Source: Oscheius tipulae (lineage: Eukaryota > Nematoda > Chromadorea > Rhabditida > Rhabditidae). Taken from it: a stretch of DNA of 64,000 nucleotides. The DNA lies in NCBI GenBank assembly GCA_037178975.1, contig JASJZH010000003.1:868001-932000 (forward strand), read 5' to 3'. The notes under the pieces are model-generated. The model was not told the origin of the DNA. It was given only the letters and a program-made list of their open reading frames with translations, and searched no databases. The position numbers were made by a program, and so were the translations under genes. Positions 47,470 to 57,421 of this stretch are shown piece after piece; positions within the stretch are counted from its first letter, which is position 1, and each line of letters begins with the position of its first letter.

Positions 47470-47880
47470 AAAAAAAAAACTTGCCGTCTCCCTCAAGGGG
47501 AAACTTTCCAAAAAATTCGTTCTAACCGCTACTTTCGCAGGGTCTGAAATGTTACCAACCTTGTTGGATTAGTTAAAAAACTAGATCGAAGATGATACTT
47601 CCGCGTTTGACCCCGTACAAGACGCGAGCCGAGACAATACGGGTGAGGCAAGACTTGGCTGAAGCCTTCACAATTTGCTTACCCAAGTCTCTGAGGCCGA
47701 CCCGTACTGTCTCGGCTCGCGTCTTAAATGGGGTCAGACGCTGAAGCATCAACTTCGATCTAGTTTTTTTTAACTAATCCAACGAGGTTAATAACAATTT
47801 CAGACCCTGCGAAAGTAGCGGTTAGAACCGAATTTTTGGATAGTCTCCATTCGATGGAGACAAAAAGTCGTATTAATTGT
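47470..47880. repeat. Foldback element, copy D (two inverted arms)
   Basis: The arm 47697-47875 (CCCGTACTGTCTCGGCTCGC through ATAGTCTCCATTCGATGGAG) and the arm 47470-47650 are reverse complements over about 180 bp with scattered mismatches and a spacer near 45 bp. Each arm equals the single-arm copies A-C. It lies 300 bp upstream of the acid phosphatase start. It is a foldback or MITE-like transposon with no coding capacity. Confidence 0.78.
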
Positions 47881-48548
47881 GCACCTTTATTTTCTCGAGA
47901 AGTTTTTGTAGCAGTAGGAGAAGTAAAAATACGGCCCTTTCGAGTCATTTTTCTGCCAAGAATCCATTATAATGATCCAAAGGCAACTCTGCGAAGAGAT
48001 TATTTTTTTTACTGTGTACTGTCAAAAAAATCGTGTCTGTGCCGAAGAGATCTACCAGTTTCATAAATCTAGGAACAGCTGTTTCCTGCCCACTAACAAC
48101 TGGTCGGATTAGAGTCATAAAACATTGCTAAAAATCGTTTTATAAACCCGCGTCATCGAAAGAGTCCAGCATTGACCATAAAACCATTTCTCTAGTCGTT
48201 CCGGACAGATTCCAGGGCGAAAAACATGAAAAACGCATGAAGGACAGGGCAGAAAGATAGAGACACAGCTGTCTAACTGCCCCCTCGTCTCCCTGTGCAT
48301 ATTTTCCCCAACCGACCCGCCTTTTCGTGTCAGGAGCCCGCGAAACGTTCACCAAACCACACAAACTATATTATTCAGGAAAAATACATACAAGTAATGG
48401 GGGGCATCATGACGAAAATTGACACTGATTATCGGGAGAATGATGTACTGCTCAATTTATGCTCAACGTTGGGATACAAGCATCAAAATATACAGGAATT
48501 AAGGTCTAATCTGGATGGTACTGGTTCGGGATAAAAGTCAGCAAGATT

Positions 48549-51500
48549 CTAGACGAGAGTCGAGGGTCCGGGCCTGTTTTTGACGACTTCCTGTGCCTTG
48601 GAGCTGGCTTCGTGGTGACGTTCCTCGCAGTCGATTAGTAGCTGCAAAAAACAGTATTTCCATTTTTAGCGATTCAAGGTTAGCCTAGTGACGTCTATTC
48701 GAACACAAACATTGCCCGAAGATGGAAGTTAGTGTAAAGACGATATGCGTCATTATTTCGCTATTTTTAACACCTAAATAGACGTGAATAGACGCAGACT
48801 TTAGTACCGAGTCGATTAAACACTTACGAATCTTGAAAATTGGTCAAACCGGAGGAAAAGTACATAAAAGCAATTTTCGTGCCGTACGCAATAGTGCGTC
48901 AAATCGGGGCTATTATAGTACTACCGATTCTTTAAAGGGTTTTTTTTGTATCGTGAGTCTTGAATAAAGTTCAAAAAAATCTGTCCTACCTGAGGATTCT
49001 TCCTCAGCACAACCTCTGCCGGGACCATTTCACAGACGTATCGGGGTTTTTGTCCTCTGCCATTGTCGAAGACCGTCATCGCCATGTCAAGCCCTTTGGT
49101 CTTCGAGTAGGCCAGCTGGATGACGTATATGGGCTTAAAGCGTTATTTCTTGCTCGCCTAAAAACGGAGTCAAATCACCTGTAGATGTCTATTAATGGAG
49201 TCGTACTTTTGGGAGAAGCATTCGGTCTGGAAGCGGAGCATCATCTTGTCCATTGTCAGTTTCAGTTTCCGGTCTTTTTCTCTCCTTTGTAACCTCTCCT
49301 GGGCGTCCTTAACACCGTTTTAATAGGGCTAATAATGGGCTAAACTTCGTGATTTTTGGTCTCCTCAACTATCTCCTCCTCCTCTTCGGCAATGATCAAA
49401 TCACCATCTTCCAGCTTCTGGAGACATGGCTGAATATCGGCATCTGCCTCCTCATTGTGGTTCTATAGGATTCTTTGGGTTAGCTGGGAGGAAATAGGGG
49501 AAAAACTAACGAGTCGGAAGACGAAGGGCCCGAATTTTGTGATATCTGGCTTGATGTCGAGCTGCTCAACTTCTTTAGTGGCCGCGTCTCCAGCAGCTGC
49601 TGCTGGGGTCTAAAACTTCGTCATTGCGCTGGAAGTTGAATAGTAGGCTCTTGGAAATAATAAACTGGTTTCTTGAGTAGTTTTTGCAACAAAAAAAAGT
49701 AAGTATTTAGATCTGAACTTGTGGCAGTAGGTATATTTAAAGGCCTTGCCTACAAATAAGGATTAGCCAATACATATTCAGATTTTAGGTGTTGCAAGTA
49801 GGCTGTCAGCTGGAACCAAGTATGGGCTGGACCATATAAAATATGGCAATTTGCAACATCTCCTTCCAAAAAGAGTAGAAATAAGCTTACCATACTCGCC
49901 TCCTCTACTACAGCCGCTGGCGGCTTCTGTTCGCGAGCCATCGGCTTCGCCTCGACTCCCTGAACCCGCGGCTTTTCCTCCTTCCGCGACTCGCTTCCCG
50001 CCACAGTCGCCTCCTCCTCATCCTCATCATCCGAGATATGAACTGGACGAACCCGTTTTCGCGTTATCTCTTCCTCCTCCTCGCTCTCCTCCAACTTCTC
50101 GTTATTTCGCAGTTCCGGAGCCTCTTCCGGCGGGCCCGGACCCTTGTGGTCGTGAGTTTCTCTCGAGGAATCGGAGAGCGGCTCAATTTGCGGGAGTTCT
50201 GAGGGCATCTCGAGGAAGGTACATTCTTGGGGTGGTTTTGGGCGATCGGGGAAGAGTGGAAGCATACGTGATGGTCCGGCTGGGGGCCTTTCGGGGTGAC
50301 GACCTGGTGCGTGGATTTCCTGGAAAAAGTTAGGTGGTCGAGCAGAGTGACTGTCGTTTTTTCTTCCCTAAATCGGTACCTTTCATTGAGAGTCTCTCTG
50401 TGTGTCAGGGTCTAGCTTCTGTCACTGTCTCTCTTGGTTTTGATCATCACTTTGCCCCTACTATCACTGGCTCGATCCCTAAACGGGAACAAAGACCAAC
50501 CTTCTGACGCAAGCGCTAAAAATGTCGAGGTATTTTGTGCAAGTTGTTAAATAGCGCAGTGGCAGGTTGCGTCAACGCTAATGGAAGGGTCCCAAGTTCG
50601 ATCCCCGCCACGGCCCCACCAAGGCTTCCATTTTCTCGTAGGGTGCTTGGTAGTAGCTTGCTACGAAAGGGAAGGCGTTTCTAGAAAAGCTTGGGAGCAG
50701 CTTTGAAACGTAATGCCCTGCGATCTGGATCCTCGGGAAGCCTATGCAACGGTCGGCGTCGTAAGTCCCCGCAGTAGCTTGGCTCACAGTTCTCTCCAAT
50801 GGTCTCTGCCGTTGATTCGGATAGGAACTTTATCTTTTTAACTTTACCGGCCCGGTGCATAATCCCAAAAACACAGGGTCAACGAAATCGAATATCAAAT
50901 AGACGTTATTTTGAAGAGTACATTAAGAATATGCAACAAAAAAAGTTGCCATCACACTATACAAGCGAGCTACAGCCCTCTAATGCTGTAGCCAACAACC
51001 TTGGTGTATTGGTAACTTGAGGTAATGAGGTAATCAGTATCTTCTGCCTAATTTTTTGCGGAGACCATTGCACTTTGTGTTTCACAATGTTTTGCAAAGT
51101 TGTAGAGTGAATCAAAAGCTTTAACTTCGTAGAACATCAGAAACCTGGTAAGTGCAATCCTCGCTCTCAAAATCGTGTTATTCTATTCGAGACCTTCCAA
51201 AAGTTAGTGGAGCTCCCGCTGTGCAATCTAGAAGAGAATAGCTGGTCATCAACACTTCTTGATTAGTCAATACCACTTACTGACTGTTATTTTCTGAGCC
51301 CGTAAACTTCCCTTTGTCTACTATCGCTGTTCCCTGTCTCTTCTAGTCCCACAAAATTCTAGCTGTTCGAGGTCAGACAAACAGATCATACATCCGGTTT
51401 CCGGACCCTTACCCTCACTTTCTCTGACCGAAAAACCGTACTCTGTCTACTATTACTGTCACCGTCCCCTGTCTCTCCCCCTCAACCAACCTCCAACAAG

Positions 51501-53508
51501 GACTCTTTCGGCTTGAACTGTCCCTTCTGCTTCGTCCTCCTCTCCTCCATCTGCTGTCTTAGAGTCGATATTCCGACCGCATTGGGCCTTGTATCATCGC
51601 GGAGATCCTGCCGGCGCGGAGTTTTCTGTTGTCTTCCGGTCGCGCGATAATGCACCGTTAATTCGAAGTCCTTGAGGGTGTTTTTCTAGGAATGTTTGGG
51701 TAAAATCAGGCTAAAAAGGAGCGGCAAACCGGCAAAATTCCATCGTCGGAGCTCGAGGAGCTACTGGACTCGGGCCGGACTCGTTTCCGCTGCTCCCCTC
51801 CGGATTTCTTGTTCTCCAGAGTCTGTCTCCGTATCGCTTCGAGCTTTTTTTGGCGCCGTCTTTCGAATTCCTGGGCTTCGTCGTTCTTCTCCCGTCGGCT
51901 ATTTTTCGGCTCCTTGAGGTTTCTGGAGCTCGTGGAGGCCAGGGCATCGCGTAGAATCGCAGCCGGACGCTCCGAGTCACTTAGGGGCTCCGGGGTTCTG
52001 TCTTTCGGGTCCAGGAGGTAGTCGTCCGGCTTTAGATGCAGTTTTTCCTGCAAAAATGGCATGTATAATCGTTTATCAAAAGTGGTGTATTGGTAAGTAG
52101 CGTGCTTGAGGTCCGAGCGAACTGAGTTCGATCCCATTCAAGGGTTTTTATTAAAAAAAAAGTTAAGGTGTATATGCTACAGAGGTCTCGTTTGAATTCA
52201 GCGCGCAAGTTTTGAAAGGCTGCAGTTAGAAAAACGGTGTATCTGACCCAGCTAAAAATGTGTAGTCTTCATAAGATGTTTTTGGAAGATCCATGAATAG
52301 ACAAACAAGTTTTACCAACCCGGGAATCGAGCCTGACCCTTTTCTGTTTTGCAGTCGGAGAGTTAACCGACTGAGCTCAGACAACTCGCGATCCTAAACG
52401 TTTTGAGCAATAGAACATGCTTACAGAAATTTTAGCCACAAAGGGGAAGAGGTGTTGTTTTTACCTGCCAACTCGGTTCCTTCTTCTTCTTCTTCTTCCT
52501 GGGACCTTCCGCCTGCGTGGATTTGGATTTTTGAGGGCTCAGAGCCGCTTCTTCCTCATCGCCACTCTCCAGAACCCTCGACCTTTTCAGCCTCTTGACT
52601 ACAATTTCCTTCCCCTCTTCCTCGTCTTCGGAGAGGACGATTCGTCGGGCCATCTTGCTGGCGAAGGCCGTCCTCTTTGGCACTTTCTTCCCGCGTCTTT
52701 TAATCTCTGGAAATGTGGCAACTGAAGTCAATTTGAAAGGGTCAGCTGGTAATCTGTGAAGATACAACCTAATCCAATAGGGACATGTTTCGGGCTGATC
52801 GAAGCACTATCTGCATTTGCAATGTTCTGTACCTTGTTGAACTGAACAAAACCTACAACTAGGACATAATTCAAAGATTCAAGCACGTCTTGATGCCGAA
52901 AACCTTGGTTAAAGTTAAATGTAAACTAGTTAAACTTTAACTTAAAAGTTCAAGCCCAAGGTTTTATTCTCCCGCGTTATGATGTTGGTGTACTGTAAGA
53001 ATCACCACTCGAACCCCGGGTATGATACTGCGATCGCCTTTCGCAATCGTTTTACTGGGGAATGGAGAATGGCTGCATAACAATTTAAAAAACCAACTAA
53101 CCATCCATGACAGACTTAGGCGGTATGCGTTCTTCGATCTTGCGTCCCTTCCTCCTCGATTTTTCCACATATTTCCAGTACTGTTGCAGCAGGCGCGTGC
53201 AGTTCATGCACGTGTCCATCACCCAGTTGTCATCGTCCGGCCAGTCTTCGATCTGACCACGTCGCAGCTTCCACCGGACATAATAGTGAACCGGGTCCCC
53301 CTGTTTGGCATCAAATGGCTGAAAAATTGAAATTTCCAAAAAATAGGGCTCTTACGTAGTGAGATCGGATCATCTGTATCTCCCACTCGTTGTTGGCTCC
53401 TTCCGGATCGTCTGTCTCCGAATCGCCGCCCGGAGGAAGGGAATCATCGTCGTCTTCTTCCTCTTCCACATCGTCATCATGCTCGAATCGCCGCTTTCTT
53501 TGGCTCAT
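48549..53508 (-). CDS. HP1-like chromodomain protein with long charged linker and chromoshadow-like C-terminus
   Basis: Eleven exons (53356-53508, 53102-53318, 52465-52745, 51730-52047, 51491-51685, 49891-50319, 49511-49609, 49346-49462, 49179-49307, 48990-49133, 48549-48641) join in phase to 724 residues. An acidic N-terminus is followed by a chromodomain (about 42-100: EWEIQMIRSHY, VHYYVRWKLRRGQIEDWPDDDNW). A linker of about 550 residues is rich in Lys, Glu, Ser and Arg, with KKKKKK and RKRVRP nuclear-signal-like runs. The end (VIQLAYSK, VFDNGRGQ, VPAEVVLRKNPQLLIDCEER) resembles a chromoshadow domain. Such proteins bind methylated histone H3 and dimerise through the shadow domain. The shadow call is tentative. 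Introns hold tRNA-like relics. An acceptor lies 8 nt before the ATG; YKT6 ends 560 bp upstream on the same strand. Confidence 0.75.
50545..50805 (+). repeat. tRNA-like head followed by a SINE-like body
   Basis: ATAGCGCAGTGGCAGGTTGCG resembles a tRNA A box, and CAAGTTCGATCCCCGCC a B box 35 nt later. The stems pair poorly, so it is not a tRNA gene. About 180 bp of non-repetitive sequence follow, as in the body of a tRNA-derived SINE, although no second copy was found in the window. It lies in intron 5 of the chromodomain gene, antisense to it. Confidence 0.45.
52078..52145 (+). pseudogene. tRNA-like relic in chromodomain gene intron 3
   Basis: GTGGTGTATTGGTAAGTAGCG resembles a D arm, GAACTGAGTTCGATCCCATTC a T arm, and the 3' end runs into poly-A. 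The middle is shortened and the acceptor ends do not pair. It lies 31 bp outside the exon at 51730-52047. Confidence 0.45.
52309..52390 (-). pseudogene. tRNA-like relic in chromodomain gene intron 3 (second)
   Basis: On the minus strand TGAGCTCAGTCGGTTAACTC is a good D arm and CAGGCTCGATTCCCGGG a good T arm. The anticodon region (CGACTGCAAAACAGAAAAGG) does not form a proper five-pair stem. It is a decayed or intron-containing tRNA gene, or part of a SINE. Confidence 0.5.
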
Positions 53509-54067
53509 ATTTCGATCTGAAATTGTGGATTTTTGCCTGGAATCATGATGTAAACAATCAAATCGATCGCTATTGCAGTCGAAAACTGAAGTACACATGG
53601 TGGGAAACCCTCGGAACTTCGGCTGAAATGTTTCTACAGGAAATGTTCCTGCAAAAGAATATCCCAAAAACTGTTGGCAAAAAGCAAAAAGTGCTCCAAA
53701 ATAGCCCCAAAAGTGGCTTGAACATTCAAACTACTATATTCAAGCCTTTCCATTGAAAAAACATGGTAAGTTTGAACCGGAATACACATTATATTCTATG
53801 CAAATACCACCCTTGCCTCATTCCCGAACAGTTACAGGTATATTGCCGCAATCACAGCACAAATGTTAGGGTAGCCCATGCATTTTCTTCCCGAAAAACC
53901 TTATAAACATGTTTATCTGGCTTTTTCTTACACACAGAGGGGAGGTGGTCAAAAAAAAGGAGAAAAATCATTACCTTTGTGGGATCTAAAGGAGTCGAGT
54001 AAATACGGGGAGAGACACTACGGGAATGTGTGAAAAAGTACAATAATAGGACAGATATGCTTCGAGT

Positions 54068-55578
54068 TTAGACATAGTTACAGCACTTGTTCATTTTGCG
54101 CGCCTGCGTGTAGAACATCTTCGACTGATCCGACAGCGTTTCGCTCTTTTTCACGAGGTCGTCGAGCTTCTCGCCACGGTCCAGCACGGATTGAATTGTG
54201 TTGTGCATGACTATCTTTGTCTCTTCTACTTCTTCCTGGAAAAGGGGGGTTTTTTTTAAAAATAGTTTGGAGGCTTCCGACAGCTCGAAACTGTTATACG
54301 CTTATTTTTTGGGGGTCTACGGTTCAATTTCTCTGCATATACGTAGTTCCGATATTCCAGATATACCCTACTGTCAGTCCGTCTGTCACTGTCTCTGTCA
54401 CTTTGGTTGTATTCCCAGAATACCGCTCCCACTGTCTATCATCCTTCAAATACTACATTCTGCCTACTTAATGGCCGAAGAAGTCCTTTTGTATCCTGCA
54501 CAAACGATATTTTCGGTCAGTCGCTTACATTCCTGTCGGAGCTACTTGAACTGTTTGGCTCTTTTCTTTGAGCCGACTTGTCAACTGTAATCTGAGAATA
54601 GCAGTTAACAAACAGGTATCTCTTGTGAACTTGAGTCAGCCAGTACAAGCTGCCTTGGGAAAAGAGGCCAGGACTTTCTTCCAATGCGACGAACGCATTG
54701 GCTCGTTTTTGCTGTTGTCTCTTTAACAACGCTCTTTTCTAGGAAAAAAAGAAAACGAAAACAAAGCAGAAGAAAGCTCACCTGAACTCTCGTCATAGGA
54801 TCAGCCTCCCTCGGATTCTGCCATCTGGCCAGCATTTGACCGAGCCCATCATATTTGCAGTCGGAATCCTTCTGTATTTGTGCCCACTGGACTTGCGGGA
54901 CCTTGGCCGCAAAGTCGTCCAGCACTCGTGTTAGGAAGGACATTGCCACGCGAGCCTAAAATTTTTACTTTTAATGCTTGAAAATCTTTAAAAATGTACC
55001 TGATATTCAGCGTCCGTGACACAGACTCCACTCAGCCCATCGGCTCTGACATAGCAGTGACAGTAGTACTCGTTTTCTTGGACAGTACTGCGGCTGCCGG
55101 CGCCGCTTCGCTCGACTAGGAGTCGACCGGTAAATTGCATAAATTCCTAGAAAATGTTGCTAAAAAAAACTATTCAAACTAGGCCAAGGAATACAAAAAT
55201 TCAGTCAAGCTGCTTGCTACAGCCTATTTTACCTTAAAAACAGCCAATTATAACAAATGAAAATTGCTCGTCGTAACAAAAACGCACTTTTGCGTACTGA
55301 CGCGAATTCAAATAAAATCTGTAAACGGCATGTTTAGCCCATACAGCCTCTTCTAGCGACTATTTATGGGACATTTTGGTGTGTATCGATAGAACTCGAG
55401 GAATACTACCTAATTATACCATTTTCGGGGGGTCTGTGTAGAAAACGTAAGGCTAAAAATCTGGTACCTGAACTGATCCCCGCTGAAAGAAGCTGAAGGA
55501 GGACAGATCGAAAGCCGACTTGAAGCTCTTGACGTCAGTGGCGCCCTTGTAAAATACCATCACACTGTAGAGTTTCAT
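54068..55578 (-). CDS. ykt-6: YKT6 R-SNARE
   Basis: Exons 55468-55578, 55000-55146, 54782-54955 and 54068-54235 join in phase to 199 residues (human YKT6 198). The start [19 protein letters not shown] and [20 protein letters not shown] belong to the longin domain. The C-terminal third is an R-SNARE helix ([20 protein letters not shown], then [20 protein letters not shown]) with the central Arg. The protein ends CCNYV, matching YKT6 tails in which the last Cys is farnesylated in a CaaX box and the one before is palmitoylated. YKT6 works in ER-Golgi, endosomal and autophagosome fusion and cycles between cytosol and membrane. An acceptor CACTAG lies 3 nt before the ATG. Confidence 0.95.
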
Positions 55579-55885
55579 CTTCTAGTGTCTTTGGTCTCTA
55601 AAATAACAAATTTGGGTTTAAAATGTGGGTGTGAATCATGTCTGGAAGTTGCGAAATACATAGCCAGTTTCATAATTTTGAAGGGAGTAGGAAGAGTATT
55701 GGGGGTATGTTTAACATAAGAAGACCTATATATTAAGCCTTTTGACAATAATCTGTAGTTCACAGTTATGAAAGAAAACAAATATAACTCACGGCTCTCA
55801 CTCACGATCAAGGAGTAAAGGGTAAACTTACTTTTCGCCATCTCTACTATCTAAAGCGCGATGGTTTCTGTGGCGGACTCTGTTT

Positions 55886-55936
55886 CTTTGTTTGTCTGTT
55901 TGTTTGTTTGTTTATTTGTTTGTTTGTTTGTTTGTC
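55886..55936 (+). repeat. (TTTG)n microsatellite
   Basis: About twelve TTTG/TTTGTC-type units run between the YKT6 start and the next gene. The open frame through it (Phe-Val-Cys repeats) is a translation of the repeat, not a gene. Confidence 0.9.
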
Positions 55937-56039
55937 CGTGGCCACGAAACAGAAGCGAGCCAATTAGTTGTCCAAAAGTTTTGTTGTTCAAAAACAGTTA
56001 TTGCCTAAATTGGTTAACAAGTCAACTTTGGGTGCGCTA

Positions 56040-57421
56040 TAGAACTTGGCTTTTTTCACAGTGAAGCCACTGGGAGATTTCTGTAACTACGAAGCGGCGC
56101 AGCCGCCAATGTAAACTGATGGCAAAAAAACGGCAAAGCCGTCGAAGACGTCTTTATCCGTCCGTCTGTCATGGTGTCCGCACAATTGCATGTCAACACT
56201 AATACCCAAAAAAGCTGACAAGTCATTTCATGTCAAGAGACAAGCCAGCTGTAGAAGAAACTGCTACTAGGGAAGCGGCGCAGCCGCCTGTGGTCAAGGG
56301 CTGCGAAGCTGCCGCCGGCAGCTGGTACCATGTCTAAAATACCACATACAACACGAATAGGTATATTGATATGGTACTTTGACCATTTAACATTAATTTC
56401 AAGTCAAAAAGTGTTGAAATGATATTATTAGAACAAAAACGAGGCAAAAAAAAACAATGTAAGAACAATGAACAAGAATCACACTGGGGGAATGACTAGA
56501 ATGAGCTTTTTTTCTCGAGCAAAAACTAGATTTGACAGTAAAAATGACCCATAAAATGGATGAGACTTTTTGGGGAAGGGGGAGAGGAGTGGGTGGGGAG
56601 GGGAAATACAAAAAAAGAGGGTGGGAAGAGAGACGAGTCTTCTGGAAGAAATGGGTGGAGCTTTACCTCTAGTTCTTCAGTCTCTGGAGAGAGGGGACGG
56701 TGATCTTTCCGGCTCGTTTCTGGAAAAGAAAAGATGGTTAGAAAATGGTGGAAAACTGGACATTTTGGAACGTTCACACAGTCCAAAAACTACCCAGGGA
56801 TGGGCTAATCTAATCCCTGAAGGTATCGTTTGCTTATGGCCGCGCGAAAAAAAGATTCTCTTATTGTCAGTCTTTCACTTATCCCCTAGAATAGGGACGA
56901 TTACTATACATTTTTTGTAGCAAAAACTGCGAAGAGCCAACAGTGTAAAAGGACGAGCCGAAGTACAAAAAGACTGCTATCTATTTTTATATCTTACTCC
57001 TCTTTTTCTGGGTAACGTAAAAATACGAACTTGGGGTTACAAGTTTAGTTATCGCCCACTAGGGGCTCAATGACAATAATATTCTTATCTCTTTGAGCTT
57101 TGTCCGGTCTCTATTCTCTACTGTCAACCTGTCATTCCCTCTCACTTTAACCTGTCCACATGTCCCCCTCCTATTCACACACGAAACTTTGCCACTTTTT
57201 AATAATCAGTAGAATGCACTTTCGCATCAAAAGATCACCTATCTTTTCCATCAAAACGAGAGCCCTTCGCGGTAATTATCTATGTTAATACAGCCGTCTA
57301 CGTCATCCTTATACAGATCAAGAAAAAGGCAGGATTCTAACCAGTTATTGACGTTGTATTCTAGCTCAAAACAAGATTGAAAAATGTTGTCTTCTTAAAA
57401 GAAAATAAGACCGAACAAACC
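56040..57421. other. Intergenic, with small G+C palindromes
   Basis: The stretch between ALG11's 3' end and YKT6's 5' end has no recognised gene. GCGGCGCAGCCGC occurs at about 56093-56106 and again at 56276-56289, with the related GGCAAAGCC and GCTGCCGCCGGCAGC near them. The rest is A+T-rich, with a purine-rich plus strand at 56565-56640. Confidence 0.5.

Noticed and set aside
48363-48534. Open frame after a TTCAG (MTKIDTDYRENDVLLNLCST)
   Set aside because: Composition looks protein-like, but there is no partner exon, donor or recognised family; perhaps a transposon relic.
50578-50799. 73-codon minus-strand frame
   Set aside because: Its end is the antisense of the tRNA-like T arm, so it is a translation of the SINE-like repeat.
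50799-51020. Plus-strand frame with RNRISNRRYFEEYIKNMQQK
   Set aside because: It lies in a chromodomain-gene intron, antisense, next to SINE-like DNA; no family recognised and no splice support.
55861-56064. Frame of Phe-Val-Cys-Leu repeats
   Set aside because: It is the (TTTG)n microsatellite read in one frame.
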